Assembly (NCBI RefSeq): GCF_030163795.1
Contig: NZ_JASJOF010000003.1
Coordinates: 295,501 to 359,500, forward strand
Source: Roseicyclus marinus
GTDB taxonomy: Bacteria; Pseudomonadota; Alphaproteobacteria; Rhodobacterales; Rhodobacteraceae
DNA length: 64,000 nucleotides
Reading direction: 5' to 3'
In this document: positions 15,841 through 25,067 of the stretch, in pieces
Layout: each line of letters opens with the position of its first letter
Position numbering within the stretch: position 1 is the stretch's first letter
Program-made: the position numbers and the translations under genes
The notes under the pieces: generated by a model
What the model was told of the DNA's origin: nothing
What the model saw: the letters and a program-made list of their open reading frames with translations, nothing else
Database searches by the model: none

Positions 15841-17016
15841 ATGGACGAGATCGTCATCCTGTCGGGCGCGCGCACCGCCATCGGCACCTTCGGCGGGTCG
15901 CTTGCGGCGGTTCCGCCGACAAAGCTGGGGGCCATCGTGGCCAAGGCTGCGCTGGACCGCGCCGGCGTCGAGGGCGGGCAGATCGGCCATGTCGTTTATG
16001 GCCATGTGATCAACACCGCGCCCAAGGACATGTACCTCAGCCGCGTGGCCGCGATGGAGGCAGGCATCCCCGACACGGTTCCGGCGATGAACGTGAACCG
16101 GCTGTGCGGTTCCGGCGCGCAGGCCATCGTGTCGATCATCCAGTCTCTGGCCATGGGCGACGCGCAATTCGGCCTGGCGGGCGGTGCGGAAAGCATGTCG
16201 AACGGCCCGCATATCCTGCCCGCTGCCCGGTTCGGGCAGAAGATGGGCGATGTGCGCGCGCTCGACATGATGATCGGCGCGCTGCATTGCCCCTTCGGCA
16301 CCGGGCATATGGGCGTGACGGCGGAGAATGTCGCCGCCGAACACGGCATCAGCCGCGCGGATCAGGATGCCTTTGCCTTTGAAAGCCAGACCCGCGCTGC
16401 CCGCGCCATCGCCGAAGGGCGCTTTGCCGAGCAGATCGTGCCCGTGGAGGTGCAGGTCAAGCGCGAGATGGTCGCCTTTGCCACCGACGAACATCCCAAG
16501 GCGACGAGTGCCGAGGCACTGGCTGGTCTGCGCCCTGCCTTTCAAAAGGATGGCAGCGTCACGGCGGGCAATGCCAGCGGCATCAACGATGGCGCGGCGG
16601 CGCTGGTTTTGGCGCGGGCCGAGGCTGCGGAGGCTGCGGGCCTGACGCCGCGCGCGCGCATCATCGGCTATGCCCATGCCGGGGTGCGGCCCGAGGTGAT
16701 GGGGATCGGTCCGGTGCCGGCCGTCGAGAATCTGCTGGCGCGCACGGGTCTCAAAATCAGCGATTTCGACGTGATCGAATCGAACGAGGCCTTTGCCGCG
16801 CAGGCGTTGGCGGTGAACAAGCGCCTTGGCCTCGACGCCGCCAAGGTGAACCCCAACGGCGGGGCCATCGCGCTGGGCCATCCGGTTGGTGCGACGGGCG
16901 CGATCATCACGGTCAAGGCGCTCTATGAACTGGAGCGGATCCAGGGCCGTCGCGCGCTGATCACCATGTGCATCGGCGGCGGGCAGGGAATCGCGCTGGC
17001 CATCGAACGGGTCTGA
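15841..17016 (+). CDS. Acetyl-CoA C-acetyltransferase (thiolase)
   Basis: A 391-residue thiolase with the three classical active-site positions: Cys89 in RLCGSGAQA, His347 in ALGHPVGATGA and Cys377 in MCIGGGQG. These match the numbering of biosynthetic PhaA-type thiolases. It condenses or cleaves acyl-CoA with acetyl-CoA in the cytoplasm, for polyhydroxybutyrate synthesis, fatty-acid breakdown or branched-chain metabolism. No reductase or polymerase gene sits beside it, so the pathway is not fixed by context. It follows a MarR gene by 24 bases. Confidence 0.92.
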   Translation: MDEIVILSGARTAIGTFGGSLAAVPPTKLGAIVAKAALDRAGVEGGQIGHVVYGHVINTAPKDMYLSRVAAMEAGIPDTVPAMNVNRLCGSGAQAIVSIIQSLAMGDAQFGLAGGAESMSNGPHILPAARFGQKMGDVRALDMMIGALHCPFGTGHMGVTAENVAAEHGISRADQDAFAFESQTRAARAIAEGRFAEQIVPVEVQVKREMVAFATDEHPKATSAEALAGLRPAFQKDGSVTAGNASGINDGAAALVLARAEAAEAAGLTPRARIIGYAHAGVRPEVMGIGPVPAVENLLARTGLKISDFDVIESNEAFAAQALAVNKRLGLDAAKVNPNGGAIALGHPVGATGAIITVKALYELERIQGRRALITMCIGGGQGIALAIERV

Positions 17017-17052
17017 GGCCGGATTAACCGACTGTTCAGCAGTTTCGCCCAC

Positions 17053-17067
17053 CCTGCCCGCGGCAGG
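17053..17067. terminator. Short GC hairpin after the thiolase gene
   Basis: CCTGCC (17053-17058) and GGCAGG (17062-17067) pair around a 3-base loop, between the thiolase stop and the kinase start. There is no T-run. It may slow or stop transcription before the kinase gene. Confidence 0.25.
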
Positions 17068-17087
17068 CAGGGCACGGCGGGAGCGTG

Positions 17088-18905
17088 ATGAGCATTCAGG
17101 GGTTCGATGACCGGCTGGCGCGGGAACGGCGGGGGCGGCTTCAGGCCGAACGCCTGCTCGCGCAACGGTCGGAGGAATTGTATTCCGCCCATCGCAAGCT
17201 GGCCGAACATGCCCATGCGCTGTCGCATACTGTGATCGAACAGCGTGCGGTCAATGCCGACCTGATCGGCCGGTCGACGCAGGCACAGGCGGCGCTGGCC
17301 GTTGCGACCGAAAAGGCGGTGGTGGCGGAACGCAGGCTTTGGGATGCGCTCAGCGCGGTCGAGGGCGGGTTTGCCATGTTCGACCGCGATTGGCGGCTGG
17401 TCATCGCCAACCCGGCCTGGATGCGCGCCTTTGAGGGGGTCGCCGATGTGGCGCCCGGTGCCAGCTACGAGGCAATCTTGCGCGTGGCGGTGGAAGAGGG
17501 GCTGGTCGATCTGCAAGGCGCCACGCCCGAAGCATGGGTTACCCGCATGATCGCCCGCTGGCGGCTGCCCAACATCCCCCCTGTCGATATCCGGCTGTTC
17601 AACGGCATCCATATCCGCGTGATCGACAAGCGCACCCCCGAGGGCGATCTGGTCAGCCTTGCGGTCGACATCACCGACACGATCCGGCGCGAACGCGATC
17701 TGGAACGCGCCCGCGATGCCGCCGAAGCCGCCGCGCGGGCGAAATCCGCCTTTTTGGCGAATATGAGCCACGAGATCCGCACGCCGATGAACGGCGTCGT
17801 GTCGATGGCGGAATTGCTGCGCGAAACCGCCCTGACGGAAGAACAGGCGCTCTATGCCGATACGATCCGCAATTCGGGTGAGGCGCTGCTCGTGATCATC
17901 AACGACATCCTCGATTATTCCAAGATCGACGCCCGCAAGCTGGTGCTGCATCCCGAGCGTTTCGATCTGCGGCAGACGATCCTCGAGATTTTCCAGCTCA
18001 TGCGTCCGGGGCTGGAGGGAAAGGCGCTGGACCTGCGCCTGAAGGATGATCCGCGGGTGCCCGACAGCCTGATCGGGGATCGCGGGCGCATCCGGCAGAT
18101 CCTGACGAACCTGATCGGCAACGCGGTGAAATTCACGCAAGCGGGGCATGTGACGGTGCGGGTGCGGGCCGCGCCACCGCCGCACCCCCCGGATCGGATG
18201 CCGATCCGCGTCACGGTCGAAGACACCGGGATCGGCATCGCGCCAGACATGCAGCGGCATGTGTTCGGCGAATTCAACCAGATCGAGTCGGAGGCGACGC
18301 GACGGTTCGACGGCACGGGCCTTGGTCTTGCCATCACGCAAAAGCTGGTCTCGCTGATGGAGGGGGAAATCTGGCTCGAGTCTGAGCTGGGGAAGGGATC
18401 TTTGTTCGGGTTCGCGATCACGCTGGGCATCGATCCGCAGGCGGTGACGGAGCCCGTGCCCCCTGCGCCGCGGCCTGCGCGGCTGCGGGTTCTGGCGGCC
18501 GAGGACAACAAGACCAACCAATTGGTCTTTCGCAGCATGTTGAAAGGGGTCGATCTGGACCTGGACCTGGTCGAGAACGGGGCGCTTTGCGTCGCGGCCT
18601 ATCGGCGCGGAGTGCCCGACATGATCTTTACCGACATATCCATGCCCGAGATGGACGGGACCGAAGCGGCACAGGCGATTCGCGCGATGGAGGCGGAACT
18701 TGGCCGTCCGCCTGTGCCGATCATCGCCATGACGGCCCATGCTATGGACGGGGACCGCGGCCGCATCCTTGCCGCCGGGATCGACGCCTACATGACCAAG
18801 CCTCTCAAGAAGGCGGATCTGCATGGCATGATTCGCGCCCATGCGCCCGCCGCGCTTGGGGAAATTGGCGGGCTTACGGCCGCCAGCTCGCCAGCGCCGG
18901 AGTGA
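17088..18905 (+). CDS. Soluble hybrid histidine kinase with C-terminal receiver
   Basis: A 605-residue sensor kinase with no predicted membrane segment. Residues 1-85 look like a coiled coil. About 86-200 form a PAS-like domain (VEGGFAMFDRDWRLVIANPAW). The dimerisation helix carries His228 in NMSHEIRTPMNG. The ATPase domain has the N-box NLIGNAVKF, G1 EDTGIGI and G2 GTGLGLAI. A receiver domain covers about 467-585, with phospho-acceptor Asp516 in FTDISMPEMDG and the lysine in TKPLKK. No Hpt domain or partner regulator is adjacent, so the output must pass through a separate phosphotransfer protein. Start ATG 17088 or the adjoining GTG 17085. The 3' end overlaps the convergent asparaginase gene by 32 bases. 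Confidence 0.9.
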   Translation: MSIQGFDDRLARERRGRLQAERLLAQRSEELYSAHRKLAEHAHALSHTVIEQRAVNADLIGRSTQAQAALAVATEKAVVAERRLWDALSAVEGGFAMFDRDWRLVIANPAWMRAFEGVADVAPGASYEAILRVAVEEGLVDLQGATPEAWVTRMIARWRLPNIPPVDIRLFNGIHIRVIDKRTPEGDLVSLAVDITDTIRRERDLERARDAAEAAARAKSAFLANMSHEIRTPMNGVVSMAELLRETALTEEQALYADTIRNSGEALLVIINDILDYSKIDARKLVLHPERFDLRQTILEIFQLMRPGLEGKALDLRLKDDPRVPDSLIGDRGRIRQILTNLIGNAVKFTQAGHVTVRVRAAPPPHPPDRMPIRVTVEDTGIGIAPDMQRHVFGEFNQIESEATRRFDGTGLGLAITQKLVSLMEGEIWLESELGKGSLFGFAITLGIDPQAVTEPVPPAPRPARLRVLAAEDNKTNQLVFRSMLKGVDLDLDLVENGALCVAAYRRGVPDMIFTDISMPEMDGTEAAQAIRAMEAELGRPPVPIIAMTAHAMDGDRGRILAAGIDAYMTKPLKKADLHGMIRAHAPAALGEIGGLTAASSPAPE

Positions 18906-19887
18906 GGCGGTAGCGGCCCGTTTCGACGCCGCGCCAGTTGCGCAAGGGCCCCTGCGTATAGGTGAGCGCCACCGGGTCTGACGGGTCGAGTACGCCAAGC
19001 GCGCACAGGATGCTTGTGATCGTTGCCTCGGATGCACGGGTGGCCCCGTCGCTGATCTTGAGCGCGACGCCAATCCGCCGCTCGGGAATGATAGCTGCGA
19101 AAACCGCCTCGGCCCCGGTCTTGATCGCGGCGCGGTTGCCCATAACCCGCATCAGCTTGGTGCAGGCGCGGCCTTCGCCGGCGACCAGCTCGGGATGGGC
19201 CATCATCGCCTCGCGCAGGCGGACCATCGCGGTTTGCCGGGCATTCGCCCCGTCCTGCGCTGCTGAAAACATCGCAAGCGCGCGAGCGAACCCTTTGAGA
19301 GAGCTTGCGAAATTCGGGGCGGAACAGCCGTCAATGCCGTAGCCGGGCGTGGTTTCGTCGGTCACATCCTCCCACGCGGCACGCACCGCGCGCTGTACCG
19401 GGTGGTCAAGATCGATGTATTCCGGCCCGGCCTTGAGATGTTTTGTCAGGGTCAGGAACCCTGAATGCTTGCCCGAACAATTGTTGTGATGCTGGCCGGG
19501 GCCGCATTTCGTGCAGATCAGGTCGTCGCGGGCCGGTTCGTCGCTCGGCCATTGCACGCCGCAACGCAGATCGGCCTCGGACAGGCCGAGATCGGACAGC
19601 CAGCGCGTCACCCGGTCGGTGTGGATCGCAGCGCCCTGATGCGAGGCGCAGGCCAGCGCCAGATGTTCCTGCGTCAGGCCATGGGCATCGGCCGCGCCGC
19701 TTTCGATCAGGGGAAGGGCCTGCACCATCTTGGAGGAGGACCGGGGCAGGATCGTGCCGTCGACATCGCCCAGACCCCAGATCAGGCCGCTATCGGCATG
19801 CCAGACCGCGACATGCCCGTGATGCACGCTTTCGCAGAAATCCCCGCGCCACAGTTCCACCAGTCTTTCCGGTGTTACGGCCATCAT
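18874..19887 (-). CDS. L-asparaginase, AnsA/ReAV type (class 3)
   Basis: A 337-residue enzyme of the Rhizobium etli AnsA family, unrelated to E. coli asparaginases. The SxxK pair is present in RSSSKMVQAL (Ser50, Lys53). The second conserved patch is HHNNCSGKHSGFL (Cys137, Lys140), and CTKCGPGQ precedes it. In this family a zinc-binding cysteine/lysine cluster sits beside a serine-lysine dyad. It hydrolyses asparagine to aspartate and ammonia in the cytoplasm. The gene stands alone on the minus strand, convergent with the histidine kinase. Two ATGs open the frame (19887 and 19884). Confidence 0.88.
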   Translation of the reverse strand: MMAVTPERLVELWRGDFCESVHHGHVAVWHADSGLIWGLGDVDGTILPRSSSKMVQALPLIESGAADAHGLTQEHLALACASHQGAAIHTDRVTRWLSDLGLSEADLRCGVQWPSDEPARDDLICTKCGPGQHHNNCSGKHSGFLTLTKHLKAGPEYIDLDHPVQRAVRAAWEDVTDETTPGYGIDGCSAPNFASSLKGFARALAMFSAAQDGANARQTAMVRLREAMMAHPELVAGEGRACTKLMRVMGNRAAIKTGAEAVFAAIIPERRIGVALKISDGATRASEATITSILCALGVLDPSDPVALTYTQGPLRNWRGVETGRYRLTPALASWRP

Positions 19888-20044
19888 CCCACCCCTTTCA
19901 CATCCCGGCGATTTTCCGCCACCGGGGCTTTTGCTGAACGGCGGTTTCCTTTAGTCTGTACTAGGATACGGTGTGCCGCCCACATTACTTGAAGCAAAAA
20001 CCGGGCGCAGACCAGAGGCAGACGAGAGCGGAGGCTCTGAACAC

Positions 20045-20575
20045 ATGAGACATGGGCTGGTCGGTGTGCTGGCGGGACTGGCGTTGAGCGTCGCGGCAAG
20101 CGGTGCCTTGGCACAGGAAGAATCCACCAACCGCGTGAACGCGGCGACGGATTGGTCGGTGTTCGTCGAGGACGATCCGACGCAATGCTGGGTCGTTTCG
20201 ACCCCGCGCGAAACGGTGAATACCCGCGACGGTCGCGTGGTGTCGGTGAACCGGGGCGAGATCCTGATGTTCGTCAGTTTCTGGCCCGGTCAGGACCGGC
20301 TTGGCGAAGTGTCCTTCACCGGTGGTTATCCTTTTGCGGATGGATCGACTGTGTCGGTCCAGATCGGCGATGCGAGCTTCGAATTGTTCACCGAGGGCGA
20401 GATGGCTTGGGCCGCTTCGCCGCAGGACGACCAGCGCATCATCACCGCGATGAAGCGTGGGGCCGATGCGGTGTTGACCGCCCGGTCGTCGCGCGGAACC
20501 CAGACGCAGGACACGTTCTCGCTGATCGGGTTCACGGCCGCCGTCGAAGACGCCGAGACGCGCTGCGCGAACTGA
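20045..20575 (+). CDS. Invasion-associated locus B (IalB) family protein
   Basis: A 176-residue secreted protein with a signal peptide cleaved after about residue 23 ([10 protein letters not shown]). The mature part matches the IalB family: [18 protein letters not shown], a central [13 protein letters not shown] strand, and a C-terminal cysteine in ETRCAN that could pair with the earlier one. The founding member aids erythrocyte invasion by Bartonella, but the family is widespread in free-living Rhodobacterales, so an envelope or stress role is more likely here. The ATG at 20045 is chosen because it begins the signal peptide. It is 83 bases upstream of rlmN. Confidence 0.83.
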   Translation: MRHGLVGVLAGLALSVAASGALAQEESTNRVNAATDWSVFVEDDPTQCWVVSTPRETVNTRDGRVVSVNRGEILMFVSFWPGQDRLGEVSFTGGYPFADGSTVSVQIGDASFELFTEGEMAWAASPQDDQRIITAMKRGADAVLTARSSRGTQTQDTFSLIGFTAAVEDAETRCAN

Positions 20576-20658
20576 GCCTTTCGGGCCATCGCGGGCAAAA
20601 CGCTTTGCCTCTGGCGGGGGATGCCTATATGTGCCCCCAGTTCACGAAGGATTGCCCG

Positions 20659-21855
20659 ATGACCGCGGATACTGCCGCCTCTGCGCCCGTCACGCAGGAT
20701 GTGCTGACCATCCCCCGCAAATTGCCCGATGGGCCGGTCAACCTGATCGGTCTGACCCGCGACGGTATGCGCGCAGCCCTGATCGCGGCAGGTACACCGG
20801 AAAAGCAGGCCAAGATGCGGGTCGGCCAGATCTGGCAATGGCTGTATCATTGGGGCGCCCGCGATTTCGACGCGATGACGAACCTGTCCAAGGCCTATCG
20901 CGCCGAGCTGGCCGAACGATTCGTGATCGAGATACCCGAGGTGGTGCGGCGCGACATCTCGGCGGACGGGACGCGCAAATACCTTGTCCGCATCGCGGGC
21001 GGTCACGAGGTCGAGGTCGTCTATATCCCCGAAGAGGATCGCGGCACGCTGTGCATCTCGAGCCAGGTGGGATGCACGCTGACCTGTTCCTTTTGCCACA
21101 CTGGCACCCAGAAACTCGTGCGGAACCTGACCGCGGGCGAGATCGTGGGCCAAGTGATGATGGCGCGCGACGACATGGGCGAATGGCCCGAACCGGGCGA
21201 AGGTATGGGCCTGCGGCCACGGCTGATTTCCAACATCGTCCTGATGGGCATGGGCGAGCCGCTGTATAATTTCGAGAATGTGCGCGACGCGATGAAGATC
21301 GCCATGGATGGTGAGGGCATCGCGCTCAGCCGTCGCCGCATCACGCTGTCGACGTCGGGCGTGGTGCCCGAGATCGCGCGCACCGCCGAGGAAATCGGCT
21401 GCATGTTGGCGGTCAGTTTCCACGCCACCACGGACGAGGTGCGCGACCGTCTTGTGCCGATCAACAAGCGCTGGAACATCGCCACGCTTCTCGATGCGCT
21501 GCGGGCCTATCCCAAGGCCAGCAATTCGGAACGGATCACCTTTGAATACGTGATGCTCAAGGGTGTGAACGATACGGACGAGGATGCGCGACGGCTGGTG
21601 CGGCTGATCGCGGGGATCCCGGCCAAGATCAACCTGATCCCGTTCAACGAATGGCCGGGCGCCCCGTATGAGCGGTCTGATTGGGAGCGGATCGAGCGCT
21701 TTGCCGATATCGTCTACAAGGCCGGTTATGCCAGCCCGATCCGCACCCCGCGGGGCGAGGATATCATGGCGGCCTGCGGGCAGCTGAAATCCGCGACCGA
21801 ACGCGAACGCAAGTCCCGGGCGCAGATCGCGGCGGAAACTGGCACAGCAGGCTGA
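20659..21855 (+). CDS. rlmN: Dual-specificity rRNA/tRNA adenine-C2 methyltransferase
   Basis: A 398-residue radical-SAM enzyme that methylates A2503 of 23S rRNA and A37 of some tRNAs. The 4Fe-4S motif CXXXCXXC is seen in [12 protein letters not shown]. The second catalytic cysteine is near the C-terminus in [10 protein letters not shown], and the substrate loop has [14 protein letters not shown] 20659 is chosen over an in-frame ATG at 20629 because AAGGA lies about 8 bases upstream. The protein looks full length. A bidirectional terminator follows 47 bases after the stop. Confidence 0.96.
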   Translation: MTADTAASAPVTQDVLTIPRKLPDGPVNLIGLTRDGMRAALIAAGTPEKQAKMRVGQIWQWLYHWGARDFDAMTNLSKAYRAELAERFVIEIPEVVRRDISADGTRKYLVRIAGGHEVEVVYIPEEDRGTLCISSQVGCTLTCSFCHTGTQKLVRNLTAGEIVGQVMMARDDMGEWPEPGEGMGLRPRLISNIVLMGMGEPLYNFENVRDAMKIAMDGEGIALSRRRITLSTSGVVPEIARTAEEIGCMLAVSFHATTDEVRDRLVPINKRWNIATLLDALRAYPKASNSERITFEYVMLKGVNDTDEDARRLVRLIAGIPAKINLIPFNEWPGAPYERSDWERIERFADIVYKAGYASPIRTPRGEDIMAACGQLKSATERERKSRAQIAAETGTAG

Positions 21856-21902
21856 CCTGTCGTCACCTGAAGTCCTTCGCCGTTTCGCGACGGAAGAAAT
21901 GA

Positions 21903-21930
21903 AAAAGACGGCCCCGAGGGACCGTCTTTT
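21903..21930. terminator. Bidirectional terminator between rlmN and the small secreted peptide gene
   Basis: AAAAGACGG (21903-21911) and CCGTCTTTT (21922-21930) form a 9-bp stem, with A and T runs on either side. It can end both the rlmN transcript and the convergent minus-strand transcript. Confidence 0.85.
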
Positions 21931-21955
21931 CCGAAACCAATCGACTTGCGTCGTA

Positions 21956-22141
21956 TCAGTTGTTGGCTGCGACCGCGGCTGCGATCAGGATCAGCGCCAG
22001 CACGGGGACCAGGATGCCGCCAGCCGAGGAAGAGGTATCTTCCACGATGACAACGGGTTCCACGACGGGCTGAACAACGCCACCTGCGATCGCGCCAGTG
22101 GCAACGAGCGACAGAGCAGCAGCGAGAGCGAGTTTCTTCAT
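21956..22141 (-). CDS. Small secreted or membrane-anchored peptide, 61 residues
   Basis: A 61-residue protein beginning MKKLALAAALSLVATGAIAG, a textbook signal peptide. The mature part is about 40 residues: an acidic, valine-rich stretch (VVQPVVEPVVIVEDTSSS), a glycine hinge, then a hydrophobic helix (ILVPVLALILIAAAVAA) that could anchor it in the membrane. A GGAGG ribosome site lies about 6 bases upstream of the ATG at 22141, and a terminator follows the stop. The expression signals are unusually complete for such a small gene. Similar short proteins seem common in the group but I know of no function. Confidence 0.75.
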   Translation of the reverse strand: MKKLALAAALSLVATGAIAGGVVQPVVEPVVIVEDTSSSAGGILVPVLALILIAAAVAANN

Positions 22142-22288
22142 TGTATCCTCCAAGATACGCCCATTTCACGCACTATGCGTAAGGTAAGGGCACCCAAGAC
22201 TGTACCTCGTACGATTTCTTTAAGCAGCAATACCATATGATTGCAATCCGTCTGAAATCGGCCTGACAGCAGGATTGCCATCATGTCG

Positions 22289-22885
22289 TCAAATAAGCAA
22301 CACCTGAGTGCCCAGCTGCGCATGGCCGAAAAGTTCAGCAATGTGTTCGTTGTAGAGACCGACGCACCCATTGGATGACCGGCGCCCGATCTTGCGCGTG
22401 TCGTGGGTGCCGTGGATGCGGTAAAACTCCCAGCTCAGGTAAAGTGCGTGGGTTCCCAAGGGGTTGTCAGGCCCCGGCGGAACATAGTCGGGCCATTCGG
22501 GATTGCGCGCGCGCATCGCCGGGGTCGGACGCCAGGACGGACCCTCGACCTTGCGCACGACTTCGGTGCGGCCGCGCCGGGTCAGATCCTCGGACATCGG
22601 CACGGAGGTGGGGTAAAGCCTGTAGACGCTTCGATCCTCGCTCCAGAAATGCAGGGCCCGCGAGGTCAGATCGACCAAGATCGCGCCGTTGCGCGTGTCG
22701 CTGAAATAGGGTCGCCAATCCAGCGTCCGGAAGCTGGAGATGTTGCGTCGGACGCCTTGGCCGGCGCTGCCTTCGAATTCGGTGCTGTCGGGGGTGTTTT
22801 GCGCCAGCGCAGGCGCCGCTATGCCGCTGGCGACGCCACCGAGAACGGCGCGGCGGCTGATGCCGCCACGGTCTGAACTGCTCAT
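22289..22885 (-). CDS. L,D-transpeptidase-fold (YkuD) protein with twin-arginine-like signal
   Basis: A 198-residue protein starting at ATG 22885 behind a GGAGG site. The N-terminus has paired arginines and a hydrophobic core (ISRRAVLGGVASGIAAPALA), suggesting Tat export. The YkuD core shows the histidine in YRIHGTHDT and the catalytic cysteine in RSSNGCVGLYNEHI. In the common motif the residue after GCV is arginine, and here it is glycine, which may define a subgroup or alter activity. Such enzymes cross-link peptidoglycan or attach proteins to it. The next gene is divergent and encodes a CAP-domain lipoprotein. Confidence 0.82.
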   Translation of the reverse strand: MSSSDRGGISRRAVLGGVASGIAAPALAQNTPDSTEFEGSAGQGVRRNISSFRTLDWRPYFSDTRNGAILVDLTSRALHFWSEDRSVYRLYPTSVPMSEDLTRRGRTEVVRKVEGPSWRPTPAMRARNPEWPDYVPPGPDNPLGTHALYLSWEFYRIHGTHDTRKIGRRSSNGCVGLYNEHIAELFGHAQLGTQVLLI

Positions 22886-23072
22886 GATGCCTGCCTCCTT
22901 GTTTTCGGGGGCTGTGTGGTCTGCCTCTGCACGAAAGATACCACGAAAGTGCGACATGTGATCAGGGCGTTGCGTCGATTTGGCAACGGCTGTGGTGGAT
23001 CGGTCTCAGCGCGCACAGCATGGAGTTGTAAACGGAATGGCAAAAGTTTTCCGTCACACTATGGAAACCATG

Positions 23073-23627
23073 ATGTCTCGAAGGTCTATTCTCCTGTCCT
23101 GCGCTGGATTTCTGGCGCTTTCCGGCTGTGCCGATCCGCTTGCCTCGGTCGCGCTTGGGCCGGACGGGCGGCCCTTGCCGGTGCTGTACCGGATCGATCC
23201 GGCCGACACGGCGCGAATCCAGTTCCGCGTGCTGGACAGCGTGAATTCGCTGCGGGCGGCCTCTGGGGCAACTCCGTTGCAGTTGAATGCCGAACTCACC
23301 GCAGCTGCGGCCACCCATGCCCGCGACATGGCGCTGCAGAATCGCCCGTGGCATTTCGGATCGGATGGGTCGTCGCCCATCGATCGGGCGCGGACGGCGG
23401 GTTACCGCGGCACGGTTCTGGGCGAGAATATTTCCGAAACCTACGAATCGGAGCTTGAGACCATCGCCGCCTGGATGACTCAGCCCGATACGCGCGATGT
23501 CATCACCGATGCGCGCGGCCGCGACCTCGGCGTCGCCTATCACCAGGAAGAAACCGGAAAGATCTGGTGGGTCATGGTCGTGGGGGATGGCGGGGTTTCC
23601 GGCCCTGCCAATGCCCCCACGGGTTGA
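23073..23627 (+). CDS. CAP (SCP/PR1) domain lipoprotein
   Basis: A 184-residue putative lipoprotein. The signal ends in the lipobox LSGC (FLALSGCADP). The CAP domain spans roughly residues 50-170, with VLDSVNSLRAASGATPLQLNAEL, the histidines in ATHARDMA and RPWHFG, the glutamate in VLGENISET, and the C-terminal strand KIWWVMVVG. Function is not established for bacterial CAP proteins. It lies between two YkuD genes and ends 6 bases from the convergent one, so an envelope role is plausible. The start could also be ATG 23070 or 23061. Confidence 0.82.
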   Translation: MSRRSILLSCAGFLALSGCADPLASVALGPDGRPLPVLYRIDPADTARIQFRVLDSVNSLRAASGATPLQLNAELTAAAATHARDMALQNRPWHFGSDGSSPIDRARTAGYRGTVLGENISETYESELETIAAWMTQPDTRDVITDARGRDLGVAYHQEETGKIWWVMVVGDGGVSGPANAPTG

Positions 23628-23633
23628 TCCGTC

Positions 23634-24140
23634 TCAGGCGTAGAGGTCGATCACCGTGCCATCGCGCACCATGGCGTAGATGTCGCGCATTTCGCGGTTC
23701 GTGACGCTGATGCAGCCGGCTGTCCAATCCTGCGCGCGGCGGAATTCACGCGGTGTGCCGTGGATGAAGATGTCACCACCGGGGCTGACGCCGCGCTCGC
23801 GGGCCTGCGCGCGGTCTTCCGCGTTGGGATAGCTGATGCCGATCGACAGATAATAGGCGCTGTTGGGGTTGCGCCGGTCGATGATGTAGCGCCCTTCCGG
23901 GGTGCGCCCGTCGCCTTCGGTCGTCTTGTGGCCGACCGGGGCAAAGCCCAAACCGATCGAGTAATCTGCCAATATGCTGCCGTGATGCATCAGGTACATC
24001 TGGCGCGCGGCCTTGTGCACCTCGATCCGCGTGACCTCGGGGCCGTCATAGCTGATGAACCGGGACGGCTCGCAGGCCGCAACGGTGGCCGAGGCCATCA
24101 TCAGGGAAAGCGTGGAACGCCGGGTGAGGAAAGTTGCCAT
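23634..24140 (-). CDS. L,D-transpeptidase-fold (YkuD/YafK-like) lipoprotein
   Basis: A 168-residue protein with a signal ending in a lipobox-like TVAAC. The YkuD domain starts near residue 36 (VTRIEVHKAARQMYLMHHG). The active site is IHGTPREFRRAQDWTAGCIS, in which the histidine and the DWTAGC cysteine match the YafK-like subgroup. Some members of this subgroup act as hydrolases that release peptidoglycan-bound proteins. It is the second YkuD gene within 2 kb, convergent with the CAP lipoprotein. Confidence 0.85.
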   Translation of the reverse strand: MATFLTRRSTLSLMMASATVAACEPSRFISYDGPEVTRIEVHKAARQMYLMHHGSILADYSIGLGFAPVGHKTTEGDGRTPEGRYIIDRRNPNSAYYLSIGISYPNAEDRAQARERGVSPGGDIFIHGTPREFRRAQDWTAGCISVTNREMRDIYAMVRDGTVIDLYA

Positions 24141-24200
24141 GGAACTGCTCGAACAGTGGTTTTGTCCGGGCGCATACACCAGAAAATAGCCCCTGCGTAG

Positions 24201-25067
24201 TCACGATTTCGCGGGATCGTCCGCCAGCATCGCGGCCAGTCCCGCGCGGTAATCGGGATAGCGGAGGCGCACCCCCAGATCCTCCTTGATGCGGCGGTTA
24301 TCGACCCGTTTCGATTCGGCGTAAAAGCTCGCGGCCATCGGCGACATCTCGGCCTCGTCGAAGGGCACGGCGGGCGGCAGCGGCAGCCCCAGAAGTTCGG
24401 CCGCATGGCCGATCACATCTTGCGGTGGGGCCGGGTCATCGTCGCAGACGTTGTAGACCGCGCCGGGATCGGGCCGCTCCATCGAGGCGGCCAGAACCTG
24501 CGCGATATCCTCCACATGGATGCGTGAAAAAACCTGACCCTCCTTGATGATCCGCCGCGCGCTGCCGTCGCGCACCTTTTCGAAAGGGCCGCGACCGGGG
24601 CCGTAGATGCCCGCCAGCCGGAAGATGTGCAGCGGCAGGCCATGGTCGCGGTGCAGGTCCTGCCATTCTGCTTCGGCGGCGATGCGTGCCTTGCCCCGTT
24701 CGGTCGACGCCTCCAGCGGCGTCGTCTCGTCCACCCATCCGCCCGCATGGTCGCCGTAGACGCCCGTGGTCGACAGGTAGCCGACCCAGGTCAGCCGCCC
24801 GGCCGCGGCGATGAAGGTGTCGCGGGTTTCGGCCAGAACCGGATCACCTGCATCCTCCGGTCCGGCCGTGATCAGCACATGGGTCGCCCAATCCAGATCC
24901 TCGGCCATGTCGGTGCCCGGAAAGATGCGCACCGTCAGACCCTGTGCGCCCAGTTTGGCCGCTTTTTCGGCGCCGCGCGTCGTCACGCGCAGATCATCGG
25001 GCGCAAGGTTCAGATGCGCCACAAGGTGCCGGGCGCTATAGCCATGGCCAAAGATCAAAAGCCTCAT
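24201..25067 (-). CDS. NAD-dependent epimerase/dehydratase-like (YeeZ-type SDR) protein
   Basis: A 288-residue extended SDR-like protein. The N-terminal glycine motif is atypical ([12 protein letters not shown]). Central features are [18 protein letters not shown] and [16 protein letters not shown], as in the YeeZ group, whose substrate is unknown. The usual YxxxK pair is not evident (VYGDH occupies the tyrosine region), so catalysis may be altered or absent. The ATG at 25067 overlaps the stop of queG in an ATGA junction, so the two are probably co-translated. Confidence 0.8.
   Translation of the reverse strand: MRLLIFGHGYSARHLVAHLNLAPDDLRVTTRGAEKAAKLGAQGLTVRIFPGTDMAEDLDWATHVLITAGPEDAGDPVLAETRDTFIAAAGRLTWVGYLSTTGVYGDHAGGWVDETTPLEASTERGKARIAAEAEWQDLHRDHGLPLHIFRLAGIYGPGRGPFEKVRDGSARRIIKEGQVFSRIHVEDIAQVLAASMERPDPGAVYNVCDDDPAPPQDVIGHAAELLGLPLPPAVPFDEAEMSPMAASFYAESKRVDNRRIKEDLGVRLRYPDYRAGLAAMLADDPAKS

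Noticed and set aside
20045-20575. Virulence (invasion) role for the IalB-family protein
   Set aside because: The family is widespread in non-pathogenic relatives, and nothing else in the window suggests a host-invasion system.
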